Assembly (NCBI GenBank): GCA_947588745.1
Contig: CANPYW010000022.1
Span: forward strand, 1-35,161
Reading direction: 5' to 3'
From: Candidatus Gastranaerophilales bacterium
GTDB taxonomy: Bacteria; Cyanobacteriota; Vampirovibrionia; Gastranaerophilales; Gastranaerophilaceae
Length of the DNA: 35,161 bases
Made by a program: the position numbers and the translations under genes. Every line of letters begins with the position of its first letter. Position 1 is the stretch's first letter. The notes beneath the pieces were generated by a model. That model was not told where the DNA came from, made no database searches, and saw only the letters and a list, made by a program, of their open reading frames with translations. Of this stretch, positions 23,885 to 32,558 are shown in pieces.

Positions 23885-25792
23885 GTGAGCATATTCTCAG
23901 GCATAAAAGATATTCTAGGTCAAATAAACAAAATTGACGGCTCGATTTACCTTCAAGGTAGAGATTTTGCAGACGTCTATGCTAAAAATATCGCTCTGGA
24001 AGAAGAAATTGCAGCCAGAACAAAAGAGCTAGAACAGGCAAATCAAACAATATTAACTCTTAATAGTGTTTGGGATATGATGAATTCATCTCAACCGTTA
24101 TCCAGTATGCTGGATAAGATTGTAAGTATATTGCATAATGAGATGAATTATAATTTTGCAGCAATTTTAAAGCTTGAAACCGGTGTTGATGAGGAAAAGT
24201 ATTTGACAATAAAATCTTCATCAGCAAATTCATATATCATTAAGCTTCTTTCGTATATTAATGAAACCGAGGAAACATACAAGCTTCCTTATGTGGATAA
24301 TTCGATTATTCTAAAATCAATTACCGAACGAAAAATATATTCAACTCCTGATATAAAAGGCGTAATAAAAATGTTTTTCCCTTTTTTAACGCAAGAACAA
24401 CTTCAGGATACTTTATCAAATGTAAATTCAAAAATCTTTTCTGTAGTTCCAATTCATAACGGACAGGAAAATTTTGGCTGTGCAATAGTTACTTCAGACC
24501 GAGAGAATATTACTGATACAGAGATGAATTTCTTGTCACTTTTCGCTAATCAAATTGAACTTGCAATAACTGTTGCGGATTTATTTCAGGAGGTTAAAAA
24601 ACAGGCAATAACAGACCCGCTTACGGGAATATTTAACAGACGTTATTTTGAAGATAATATCGTAAAAGAAGCAGAAAGAGCATTGAGGTTAAAACAGCCT
24701 TTCTCCATAATAGCTATGGATTTGGACTTCTTAAAAAAAATTAATGATACTTACGGACATCAATACGGTGATATTGCCATAAAAACCATTGCAAATGTAC
24801 TGAAAAAAGAAGCTCGCTCCATAGATATTCCCGCAAGAATAGGCGGTGAGGAGTTCGATTTATTGTTAGCCGGTGTTGATTCCCAAGGGGCTTATATTGC
24901 AGCGGAAAGAATACGCAAGTCGATAGAAAGTCAAGTTCTTGAAACTATAGGCGGGGTAACCGCAAGTATAGGTGTTGCAACTTTTTTAGAACATTCTGAT
25001 AGAATAGATGAACTTATTGAACTTGCCGATCAGGCAATGTATAAAGCTAAATTAAACGGCAGAAACAGAGTTGAAGTTGCACAAAAGCAAAGTGAGAATA
25101 ATTGGCAGCAAATTGCTGTTGAAACTTTTCTTGATATTCTTGCTAAAAAACGCATTCCGGTATCCGAAAATATATCAAAAGAACTTTCGGAAAAGTTAAA
25201 TAATATCAGTTTAAAAGAACAAAGTGCAAATGATATTTTGTATTCAATCGTGGATATGATTTCTCAATCTTATAATCAGATGTATAAAACGGGAACTACA
25301 AAGTCGAAAATTTTATTGGCTGTGCTTGTTGCTCAAAAACTTGAAATGGATAAACAGGATATTGATAAGTTAAGGCTTGCTATTTTGTTGTACGATATAG
25401 GCAACATAATGATTCCGGAAGAAATCTTTAATAAAAAAGGCCCCTTAACGGAAGATGAAAAAAATATTGTTCATCAACATCCAGTTATTGCTGCAAGAGA
25501 AATTTTGAAGCCTATTTCAAATATTCAAGATATCATTCCCATAATAGAATCCCACCACGAAAATTGGAACGGGCAAGGTTATCCAGCTAAAAAATCAGGT
25601 ATAGAAATTCCGATAATGTCACAAATTGTTTTGTTGGTTGATTCCTTCTATGCAATGGCTCAAGATAGACCTTACAGGCATGCATATTCAATAGATGAAA
25701 TATTAAAAATTATTAAAGATGAAGCCGGAAAACGCTGGAATGAAAAACTTGTTGATGATTTTATATATGTTGTAAAACATGAAACAATATAA
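23885..25792 (+). CDS. GAF-GGDEF diguanylate cyclase with degenerate HD-GYP domain
   Basis: 635 residues from GTG 23885. A short coiled coil (30-58) and a GAF-like sensor domain (60-235) lead into a GGDEF domain with intact GGEEF (320-324). An RxxD product-inhibition site (Arg311-Asp314) lies five residues before it. This half should make c-di-GMP. Residues 430-635 align with HD-GYP: LLYDIGNIMIPEE, HQHP, SHHENWNGQGYP, VDSFYAM and DRPYR. But the HD pair is Tyr503-Asp504, GK is GN and the usual D of DGxGYP is N, so phosphodiesterase activity is doubtful. The C-terminal half may act as a regulatory sensor of c-di-GMP. It has no membrane segment. Confidence 0.92.
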   Translation: MSIFSGIKDILGQINKIDGSIYLQGRDFADVYAKNIALEEEIAARTKELEQANQTILTLNSVWDMMNSSQPLSSMLDKIVSILHNEMNYNFAAILKLETGVDEEKYLTIKSSSANSYIIKLLSYINETEETYKLPYVDNSIILKSITERKIYSTPDIKGVIKMFFPFLTQEQLQDTLSNVNSKIFSVVPIHNGQENFGCAIVTSDRENITDTEMNFLSLFANQIELAITVADLFQEVKKQAITDPLTGIFNRRYFEDNIVKEAERALRLKQPFSIIAMDLDFLKKINDTYGHQYGDIAIKTIANVLKKEARSIDIPARIGGEEFDLLLAGVDSQGAYIAAERIRKSIESQVLETIGGVTASIGVATFLEHSDRIDELIELADQAMYKAKLNGRNRVEVAQKQSENNWQQIAVETFLDILAKKRIPVSENISKELSEKLNNISLKEQSANDILYSIVDMISQSYNQMYKTGTTKSKILLAVLVAQKLEMDKQDIDKLRLAILLYDIGNIMIPEEIFNKKGPLTEDEKNIVHQHPVIAAREILKPISNIQDIIPIIESHHENWNGQGYPAKKSGIEIPIMSQIVLLVDSFYAMAQDRPYRHAYSIDEILKIIKDEAGKRWNEKLVDDFIYVVKHETI

Positions 25793-25891
25793 TTTTTATC
25801 AAATTAAAAGTTAAATATTGATTTTAAAATACTTTCAAGCTAATATCAATGTATATATTTATATGTTTTAGAAGATAGTTACCGGAAGTTT

Positions 25892-25926
25892 ATTGTAATT
25901 TTTTCTTATAAGAATACAATTATAAT
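25892..25926 (+). promoter_or_regulatory. fabF promoter region with imperfect inverted repeat
   Basis: TATAAT at 25921-25926 lies directly after an inverted repeat with ATTGTA...TACAAT outer arms and TTCTTATAAGAA inside (25892-25920). No good -35 is seen at the expected spacing, so an activator or repressor may bind this repeat. It does not match the FapR or FabT boxes I know. Confidence 0.4.
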
Positions 25927-25947
25927 GCCGATAAATCGGAGGAAAAT

Positions 25948-27195
25948 ATGTCAAAAAGACGTGTAGTTGTAACTGGTATGGGCTGTGTAACGCCTTATGG
26001 TATTGGGATTGATTTATTGTGGAATAATATCAAGCAGGGTATAAGCGGCATAAAAGAACATAATCTGGATAAAAATAAGCATCTAGTCAAGGTTGCTGGG
26101 CAAGTTCCTGCAGATATAGATGTTGAGGCTTATATTGATTTTAAAGAGGCAAAAAGACTTGATAAAAGTATAATATATGCTTTAATCGCAGCCGAAGAAG
26201 CTTATAAAGATTCGGGTTTGATATTGAAAGACGAAGATACCACAAGAATTGGAACTATTGTTTCAACTGCGGCAGGCGGGCTTGTTATTGTAACGACCGG
26301 TTACAAGGATATGATGGAACGTGGATTTCATAAATGTTCTCCATTTACTGTTCCGATGATGATAGCAAATATGGCTTCCGGTAAAATTTCTATAAAATAT
26401 GGTTTAAAAGGCCCAAGTAAAGCTGTTTTATCGGCTTGTGCAACGGGTGCTCATTCAATTGGCGACTCTTGTAGAACAATACAATACGGTGATGCTGATA
26501 TTATGTTCGCAGGTGGTGCAGAATCAAGTGTTTGTGATTTTGGTATAGGTGCATTTACCAGTGCAAGGACTTTATCAAAGAGTACAAGACCTGCACATGA
26601 GGTTTCTCGTCCTTATGACAAGGAACGTGACGGATTTGTATTAAGTGAAGGCGGTGCTGTGCTTATTTTGGAAGAAAGAGAACATGCTTTAAAAAGAGGT
26701 GCAAAAATTTATGCTGAGATTACGGCTTACGGACAAAGTTCTGATGCTTATGATATGGTTGCACCCGACCCTGAAGGCAGAGGGGCTGAACTTGCCATAA
26801 GAAATTGTTTAAAAGAAGCCGGTAAAAATCCGGAAGATGTGGATTATATAAATATGCATGGTACAAGCACTCATTTGGGTGATATGGCTGAATCCAATAC
26901 TGTTGCAAGAATTTTTGGAGATATAAAAACAAATAAAAATCTTTGTGTAAGTTCAACAAAATCAATGACGGGTCACATGTTAGGTGCAGCCGGTAGTGCA
27001 GAAGCTATTATTTCAATAAAAGCAATAAATGATAGTATTGTTCCTCCTACAATTAATCTTGTTCACAGAGATGAAGAATGTGCTAATCTTGATTATGTAG
27101 CAAATAAAGCAAAAGAAAAAAATGTGAAAGTTGCTCTTTCTAATTCTTTCGGCTTTGGTGGTCATAATGCTGTTTTAATGTTTGAAAAAGTATAG
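25948..27195 (+). CDS. fabF: 3-oxoacyl-ACP synthase II (FabF)
   Basis: Elongates acyl-ACP with malonyl-ACP in type II fatty acid synthesis. The Cys-His-His set is intact: SACATGAHSIGD, NMHGTSTHLGD and SMTGHMLGAAGSAEA. The 415-residue length is standard. GGAGG precedes ATG 25948. The usual acpP upstream and other fab genes are not adjacent. A terminator follows. Confidence 0.97.
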   Translation: MSKRRVVVTGMGCVTPYGIGIDLLWNNIKQGISGIKEHNLDKNKHLVKVAGQVPADIDVEAYIDFKEAKRLDKSIIYALIAAEEAYKDSGLILKDEDTTRIGTIVSTAAGGLVIVTTGYKDMMERGFHKCSPFTVPMMIANMASGKISIKYGLKGPSKAVLSACATGAHSIGDSCRTIQYGDADIMFAGGAESSVCDFGIGAFTSARTLSKSTRPAHEVSRPYDKERDGFVLSEGGAVLILEEREHALKRGAKIYAEITAYGQSSDAYDMVAPDPEGRGAELAIRNCLKEAGKNPEDVDYINMHGTSTHLGDMAESNTVARIFGDIKTNKNLCVSSTKSMTGHMLGAAGSAEAIISIKAINDSIVPPTINLVHRDEECANLDYVANKAKEKNVKVALSNSFGFGGHNAVLMFEKV

Positions 27196-27213
27196 TTTAA
27201 TATTCGCTTTTTT

Positions 27214-27252
27214 AAAAGATATTTAACACTTTAAAGGTTAAATATCTTTTTT
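27214..27252 (+). terminator. fabF terminator
   Basis: A 14-bp stem (AAAAGATATTTAAC and its complement) with a 9-nt loop, ending in a run of T. Confidence 0.85.
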
Positions 27253-27310
27253 GGAGCAAAATTTATTTTTTTTAGTTTTATTTCCTATATCAATTACTCA
27301 AGGAAGCTCA

Positions 27311-27898
27311 ATGATTAATAATTCTATTTCCTTCGGGCATAAAATTCCGATTGTATCTTGTCAAGTGCAAAAAAAAAGAACAGGCGATTTTGTTAAAGCG
27401 ACTGTATATGAATATGATTGTCAAAGTAAAAGTGATATTGATGAGGTTTCTTCAATAGAAGGACTCAATTTTTACAAATATTTTATAGAACGTCACATGA
27501 TTAATAAATATGAATATGGCAAATTCGGGCATGATAATGATAAAAGATTTTTTGTTATACAGGAGAACGGCGGCGAAATTATAGGTCTTTCTCAAACGAA
27601 TGATGTTGGGGAAAATCTCAATATTTCTTATATCGAAACATTGAGAAATAAAAAATACCGTTTTGCAGGTCAGTGGCTAATTGCCGCTATAGCCAGTGAA
27701 GTGTTGGCTTCCGGTGGAAATAGACTTTTTGTTAAGTGTCCGGTTGATACTGCATTAGATTTTTATTATCATGATTGTAAATTTAAGTCTAATGAAGATA
27801 ATGAACTCTATATGAATAAAAAGCAAATTAAAAAATTTATTAAGAGAACGGAACAAAGGACTAATTCATCCGTTCATAATCTCAATGTGCAGATATAA
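27311..27898 (+). CDS. ISFG-tagged GNAT-like protein
   Basis: 195 residues from ATG 27311, with AAGGAA eight bases upstream. The longer TTG-started frame at 27251 runs out of the terminator and is rejected. It opens MINNSISFGHKIP. Residues 70-165 resemble an acetyltransferase (GNAT) core: FFVIQENGGEIIGLSQT, then ISYIETLRNKKYRFAGQWLIAAIASEVLASGG, and FYYHDCKF. The acetyl-CoA loop is not the canonical Q/RxxGxG/A (it reads YRFAGQ), so activity is uncertain. The substrate is unknown. It stands alone between fabF and the flotillin operon. Confidence 0.78.
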   Translation: MINNSISFGHKIPIVSCQVQKKRTGDFVKATVYEYDCQSKSDIDEVSSIEGLNFYKYFIERHMINKYEYGKFGHDNDKRFFVIQENGGEIIGLSQTNDVGENLNISYIETLRNKKYRFAGQWLIAAIASEVLASGGNRLFVKCPVDTALDFYYHDCKFKSNEDNELYMNKKQIKKFIKRTEQRTNSSVHNLNVQI

Positions 27899-27952
27899 TA
27901 AGCCTTTGATATCTTATAAAAACCGAAATATATGAAATTTAAAATACAATAA

Positions 27953-27992
27953 AAGTATGATACTTCGTTTGCAAAGATAATATAAAATTATC
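27953..27992 (+). promoter_or_regulatory. Two inverted repeats upstream of the NfeD-flotillin pair
   Basis: AAGTAT-G-ATACTT (27953-27965) and GATAAT-ATAAA-ATTATC (27976-27992) lie close to the likely promoter of the next gene. They could be operators or chance A/T palindromes. No convincing -35/-10 pair was assigned. Confidence 0.35.
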
Positions 27993-28009
27993 ATAAAAGG
28001 AGTATTATA

Positions 28010-28561
28010 ATGCCTGAATTTCTTAATTTGTATAATATACTGTTAACCGTAGCTTTATTTTCTACGGTATTGTATATTTTAAAACTTGTTGTTTTTATAT
28101 TTGTAGGCGGAGATACCGAGGTTGAGGCAAATTTTGATGCCATGACGGAAACTGATGTTTCTTTTAGTTTTCTTTCCATGCAATCTATTCTTGCATTTTT
28201 TATGGGACTTGGCTGGAGTGGGCTTGCCGCTTTGGTTCAGTTTGAATTATCCGCTAATATTTCTTTAGCAATCGGCTTTTTGACAGGTCTTGTTTTTATG
28301 TTCCTTACCGCTTATTTAATGTATGGAATAAAAAAACTTAATAAGACCGTTAAAACCGATTTAACTGCTCTTGTAAATCAAGCAGGAAAAGCATATATAA
28401 ACATTGAGCCTCATAAAGAGGGGCAAATCGAAATAGATATAAACGGAAGATTAACGATTATTGAGGCATCAAACTGTTCGGACGAAAAAATTAATGCGTT
28501 TGAGCCTGTTAAAGTTGTAAAAGTTGAAAATAATAAAATATACGTTATAAAAGGAGAATAG
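28010..28561 (+). CDS. NfeD/YuaF-like membrane partner of flotillin
   Basis: 183 residues. Three membrane segments (about 10-32, 60-80, 88-110) precede a C-terminal beta-rich region (about 125-183, ending VKVVKVENNKIYVIKGE) with the look of an NfeD OB fold. AAAGGAG precedes ATG 28010. It stops one base before the flotillin start, matching the yuaF-yuaG (floT) pair of Bacillus and related NfeD-flotillin pairs. NfeD partners help place and stabilise flotillin in membrane microdomains. Confidence 0.85.
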   Translation: MPEFLNLYNILLTVALFSTVLYILKLVVFIFVGGDTEVEANFDAMTETDVSFSFLSMQSILAFFMGLGWSGLAALVQFELSANISLAIGFLTGLVFMFLTAYLMYGIKKLNKTVKTDLTALVNQAGKAYINIEPHKEGQIEIDINGRLTIIEASNCSDEKINAFEPVKVVKVENNKIYVIKGE

Positions 28562-28562
28562 C

Positions 28563-30143
28563 ATGTTTTTAGACCCTTTGTTTATGGTATCTTTTATAGT
28601 TCCCGCATTAATCATTCTTGCGGCATTGATTTTCATTGCAAATCAGTATAAAAGATGTCCTTCAAATAAAATAATTGTTGTGTTTGGTAAAACAAACGGA
28701 AATTCAACGGCAAAATGCGTACATGGCGGCGGTACGTTTATAATCCCTTTAATTCAGGATTACGGAGTTCTGTCATTAGAACCCATGACAACGGATATTG
28801 ATTTAAGAGGGGCTTTATCAAAAGGTAACATACGTGTTGCAGTTCCCGCTACATTTACTTTTGGTATTTCAACAAAAGAAAATATAATGCTTAATGCGGC
28901 AGAGCGTTTGCTCGGGTTATCAAAGCAAGATATTATAACACAGGCAAGTGATATAATTTTGGGTCAGCTTCGTCTTGCCATTGCTACTTTAACTATTGAA
29001 GAAATCAATCAGGACAGAGAAAAGTTTCTTGAACAGATTAACTCGAATGTTAATCCCGAATTAAACAAAATAGGACTTGAAATTATAAACGTTAACATAA
29101 AAGATATCACCGATGAATCGGGTTATATTGATGCTATAGGTAAAAAAGCGGCAGCTGAAGCCATAAATAAAGCTAAGGTCGAAGTTGCACAACAGGAAAA
29201 ATTCGGTGCCGTCGGTGAAGCTGAAGCTAATAAAGAAAAAGAAGTTCAGGTTGCGGAACAAAATGCACAAACTTTAATTGGTAAAACCAATGCGGAAAAA
29301 GAACAGCGTGTTCAGACTGCAAATATTAATTCTACGGCTGTTATAGGTGAAGCAGAAGCCGAAAAAATCAGAGAAGTACAGGTTGCTCAGCAGCAGGCCG
29401 AAACTCAAATAGGAAGAACAAATGCAGAGAAAGAACAGCGTATTAAAACCGCAAGCCTTGAGGCAGAAGCGGTAGAAGGTGAAAATATTGCAAAAGCCAA
29501 TATCGCAGATTATAATGCAACATTAGCGGTTAAGCAGGCAGAAGCTTTAAAACTCGGTGAAGTTGCAAAAGCAAATGCAGAGCGTGATGTTTTAATCGCT
29601 CAAAAAGAAAAGGAAGAAGCAAGGTTAAAGAAAGAAGAATTGGCAAGACAAGAAGTTGAAAAATTGAAAATTCAAGTGGAAGCAGATGCTGAAGCCGAAA
29701 GACAAAGAAGAATTGCACTCGGTGAAGCTGATGCAATTAAAGCTAAATATTTTGCGGAAGCTGAAGGTGTAAAAGCAGTTTTGGAAGCTAAGGCAAAAGG
29801 TTATGAAGAACTTGTTAAAATAAGCAATAACAGACCCGAAATTGCTACAAGCTTCTTAATGATTGAAAAAATTGAAAATATAGTATCTCAACAGGTTGAA
29901 GCTATAAAAAATATTAAATTTGATAAAATTACGGTTTGGGATGGCGGTGCAGGCAGTGATAAAGGCTCTACAACAGCTAATTTTATGCGTGATTTAATTA
30001 AATCACTCCCCGCAATGCACGATTTGGCTAATCAAGCAGGTATAGAGCTTCCTCAAATATTGGGAAAAGTCGCTTCTCAAGAGGATGTAACCGTTCCGAA
30101 AGATTTAAAGGAAACTAAACAAAATAAAGAAGATAAAAAATAA
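28563..30143 (+). CDS. floT: Flotillin-like SPFH protein
   Basis: 526 residues. One N-terminal membrane segment (about 6-26), an SPFH/band 7 domain (35-200) and then a long coiled coil rich in Glu-Ala. The coil holds imperfect repeats such as KTNAEKEQRVQTA and RTNAEKEQRIKTA, and GEAEAEK-type units (205-410). A Gly/Ser/Pro C-terminus follows. The layout is typical of bacterial flotillins that organise fluid membrane domains. GGAG precedes ATG 28563. It is coupled to the NfeD-like gene, and a strong terminator closes the operon. Confidence 0.94.
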   Translation: MFLDPLFMVSFIVPALIILAALIFIANQYKRCPSNKIIVVFGKTNGNSTAKCVHGGGTFIIPLIQDYGVLSLEPMTTDIDLRGALSKGNIRVAVPATFTFGISTKENIMLNAAERLLGLSKQDIITQASDIILGQLRLAIATLTIEEINQDREKFLEQINSNVNPELNKIGLEIINVNIKDITDESGYIDAIGKKAAAEAINKAKVEVAQQEKFGAVGEAEANKEKEVQVAEQNAQTLIGKTNAEKEQRVQTANINSTAVIGEAEAEKIREVQVAQQQAETQIGRTNAEKEQRIKTASLEAEAVEGENIAKANIADYNATLAVKQAEALKLGEVAKANAERDVLIAQKEKEEARLKKEELARQEVEKLKIQVEADAEAERQRRIALGEADAIKAKYFAEAEGVKAVLEAKAKGYEELVKISNNRPEIATSFLMIEKIENIVSQQVEAIKNIKFDKITVWDGGAGSDKGSTTANFMRDLIKSLPAMHDLANQAGIELPQILGKVASQEDVTVPKDLKETKQNKEDKK

Positions 30144-30162
30144 ATAAAAACAGATAAAAGGT

Positions 30163-30204
30163 AAAGAGAGGCGGGAGTGCCAAATGCACTCCCGCCTCTC
30201 TTTT
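30163..30204. terminator. Strong bidirectional terminator, 18-bp GC-rich stem
   Basis: AAAGAGAGGCGGGAGTGC with its exact complement around a 5-nt loop (CAAAT), with T at the right end and A at the left. It serves flotillin and the convergent mscS. Confidence 0.93.
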
Positions 30205-30208
30205 GTTC

Positions 30209-31057
30209 TTAATTTGCTTTTGTAACAACCATTTGCGGGAAAGGAATTTCTATACCTTCTTTATCGAAGCGTTCTTTAATCATTTGATTGAACTTCCGTT
30301 TTATAATCCATTGTTCCTGCGGGGTTGTTTTTATTCTGCAAAGTATAACGACGGCCGAATCTTGAAATTCGTTAAGCCCTAATACTTCTATATCTGATAA
30401 AACAAAACTTGAATATACGGGGTCTTGTCTTAATTCTGCACCTAATTCTTTTAAAACTTTCATGGCATAAGCGATATCGGTCTTGTAGGCAACACTTACG
30501 TTGAACAGGGGAAATGAAAAATTCTTTGTTTGATTAACAATTGTATCAATTTGACCGTTTCTTAAATAATGAACATCACCATTGTAAGCTCTTATTACAA
30601 TCATTGTAAGAGTTACTCTTTCAACTGTTCCGGTAGAATTGTTAACCGTAACGAAATCTCCCACACGAATTTGTCCCGTCAGAATGATTGAAAGTCCGGT
30701 AAATAAATCTTCTATAAACTTTTTACCGCCAAAACCTACCGCAACGCCGACAACTCCTGCCGTAGCCAAAATCGGTTTCATATCTATGCCAAAGTTTCCC
30801 AGAATATTAACCGCAAAGAAAAGAATAATTATTGTATCAATCAGGTATATTCCAAGCTGTCTTAACGTTTGATATTGTTTTTTTGTTTCGGAATCATTAA
30901 TTCTTGCAATTATTTTGTCAAAAAACAGATGCAGAGTTTTATTGATTATACGCATTATAAAAAAGAATACGATAATTTCAATAATGGTTTTTCCTATTAG
31001 AAAAAAGTCAATTTTTTCCGCATTTTTCAATAAAATTTGTTTGAAGATATCGTTCAT
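30209..31057 (-). CDS. MscS family mechanosensitive channel
   Basis: 282 residues. Three membrane segments end in the pore helix GVVGVAVGFGGKKFIEDLFTG. The MscS beta domain follows (IRVGDFVTVNNSTGTVERV, RNGQIDTIVNQTKN), then the alpha-beta C-terminus. I start at ATG 31057 behind GGGGAG; the in-frame ATG 31117 overlaps the -35 element. It is the second mechanosensitive channel of the window, after mscL. Confidence 0.95.
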   Translation of the reverse strand: MNDIFKQILLKNAEKIDFFLIGKTIIEIIVFFFIMRIINKTLHLFFDKIIARINDSETKKQYQTLRQLGIYLIDTIIILFFAVNILGNFGIDMKPILATAGVVGVAVGFGGKKFIEDLFTGLSIILTGQIRVGDFVTVNNSTGTVERVTLTMIVIRAYNGDVHYLRNGQIDTIVNQTKNFSFPLFNVSVAYKTDIAYAMKVLKELGAELRQDPVYSSFVLSDIEVLGLNEFQDSAVVILCRIKTTPQEQWIIKRKFNQMIKERFDKEGIEIPFPQMVVTKAN

Positions 31058-31087
31058 GTTTTCTCCCCTTAATTCAAATATATATTT

Positions 31088-31117
31088 TATATAGCAACTA
31101 AATGAGTTAAGAGTCAA
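31088..31117 (-). promoter_or_regulatory. Predicted mscS promoter
   Basis: The minus strand reads TTGACT, 18 nt and TATATA, about 30 bases upstream of ATG 31057. Confidence 0.55.
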
Positions 31118-31156
31118 TATTTAAGTCGGTTAACGCAACGATATATTTACAAAATT

Positions 31157-31729
31157 TTAATTCCATTCGGGGTAATAATATATAATAATCGGGTCTTTCT
31201 CCGATAAAGAGGCATTTCCGCCGATAATGAAATTGGTTAAAGAGCCTACACCGGGGATTGGAGTTAAAGCCCATTTTATAGGCAGAACAAGAAGCGTTAA
31301 ACTTTTGCCCTTTTTAATGTAAGGTCCTTTTAACTTATTGGAGTCGATATTTGGGATGTTAAATTTATCAATAATAAGAGTAGCGGGTATTCCGTTCATA
31401 CCTCTGGTAACATAGGTTTCTATTTTGGCGGTTACCAAAGTTCCTTTTTTAACTATACATTGATTATTGTACATTACATCTTTCGCAACGGTAAATTCGA
31501 GCTCTTGACCTTCATATACCGTATTTTTCTTTGTGGATAAACCGTTTTTTATTTGAAGATAAATGGGAATTTTTTCAAACGAGAGATAATTGTAATCCAA
31601 ATTTGCAACGGGCTTTTCAAACTCTTGATTTACTGCGGTGTCATTTCCCTCCGTATTATTATCGATTGCATTTGATTTAGCGGTGCAAAACAACATTATA
31701 ATAATAAAACATATAAATTTTTTATTCAT
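31157..31729 (-). CDS. Secreted protein of unknown function
   Basis: 190 residues with a Sec signal peptide (cleavage near KSNA-ID, residue 22). The mature part looks beta-rich (EGQELEFTVAKDV, KKGTLVTAKIETYVTRGMNG) with a Gly-rich hydrophobic patch near 155-170. The family is not recognised. It overlaps the M48-like gene by 8 bases, so the two are made together and probably act together in the envelope. It is divergent from the TolC/HlyB locus. Confidence 0.82.
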   Translation of the reverse strand: MNKKFICFIIIMLFCTAKSNAIDNNTEGNDTAVNQEFEKPVANLDYNYLSFEKIPIYLQIKNGLSTKKNTVYEGQELEFTVAKDVMYNNQCIVKKGTLVTAKIETYVTRGMNGIPATLIIDKFNIPNIDSNKLKGPYIKKGKSLTLLVLPIKWALTPIPGVGSLTNFIIGGNASLSEKDPIIIYYYPEWN

Positions 31730-32417
31730 ATTTTATTATTTCCTTTGAATGATTTTTAATTTTTTCGGCTAATTTTTTTCTGTTATTCTGTGAAGTTAAC
31801 AGAAAATTTTGATAATAGTAATTGTTTATATACTCATTATTTTCAATAAATACGGGGTATTTCGTATATATGTATTCGTAAATGTTTGCAAGTCGTTTTG
31901 AGGTTAAATTTGTTCTTGCAAATTTATCAAACCGTTTTTGAGGAAAAGCTTTATTAATGTAAGTAATCAGCCCTAAAGGGTTGTAGCCGGCTTTTACCAT
32001 AAAATCAACCGCACGTTTGTCAAAAAATATTTCAAATTTTTTTGGTGCAAGCTTTGTTTGAGCTCCGCCAATCATTCCTCTAAACTGCCCTGTATAAGAT
32101 TCTGCCACCTTACAAATCTCTCTTGCAAGAAGTGCGGCTATTTCATCTTCTGTATTTGTATATTGTATCGTGTCTTTATATAATACAATTTGTCTTTTTG
32201 TGAGTTCGGGATAACCTTTTATCAATTTATCTTTTTTGTTATAAGCAAAAACCATTCTTACATCAATTTGATTGGAATTCAGTAATTTAAACCCGATTTC
32301 GCTAATCTGATTTTGTATATTTCTGTCTTTAGTTATTACTGCATTATAATCTTCCGCAAAGACATTTTGTGCCGAGAATGCAAGTAATGTTAATAAAACT
32401 AAAACTAACTTTTTCAT
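31722..32417 (-). CDS. Secreted M48-like protein without the zinc-binding motif
   Basis: 231 residues with a Sec signal peptide (cleavage near VFA-ED, residue 21). From about 75 it follows the M48 peptidase pattern: ELTKRQIVLYKDTIQYTNTEDEIAALLAREICK, then FEIFFDKRAVDFMVKAGYNPLGL, and SKRLANIYEYI. The HExxH site reads R99-E-I-C-K103, so both zinc histidines are gone and it should not be a metalloprotease of the usual kind. GGAG precedes ATG 32417. A pseudoprotease or binding role is inferred from the loss of ligands. Confidence 0.75.
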   Translation of the reverse strand: MKKLVLVLLTLLAFSAQNVFAEDYNAVITKDRNIQNQISEIGFKLLNSNQIDVRMVFAYNKKDKLIKGYPELTKRQIVLYKDTIQYTNTEDEIAALLAREICKVAESYTGQFRGMIGGAQTKLAPKKFEIFFDKRAVDFMVKAGYNPLGLITYINKAFPQKRFDKFARTNLTSKRLANIYEYIYTKYPVFIENNEYINNYYYQNFLLTSQNNRKKLAEKIKNHSKEIIKYE

Positions 32418-32503
32418 TATCTTAACTCCATAAATATTTATTATTATAATATATTTTCTTTATAAATTAAAGTTTGAAATTTTTACTATAAATTATTAAT
32501 TTT

Positions 32504-32532
32504 TTGCTTTGAAAAACTCTTTGTGTTATATT
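32504..32532 (+). promoter_or_regulatory. Predicted promoter of the TolC-HlyB locus
   Basis: TTGCTT, a 17-nt spacer and TATATT. Transcription would start near 32539, upstream of ATG 32559 but after the longer GTG start at 32523, which supports the shorter protein. Confidence 0.5.
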
Positions 32533-32558
32533 TCTCAGTAGTAGAGTTGTTGGTTGAT

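Noticed and set aside
27251-27310. Upstream extension of the GNAT-like protein
   Set aside because: It begins in the T-run of the fabF terminator and has no ribosome binding site; ATG 27311 with AAGGAA gives the ISFG opening.
31058-31117. Longer mscS start at 31117
   Set aside because: It overlaps the -35 box, and the added 20 residues are unlike the family; GGGGAG precedes ATG 31057.
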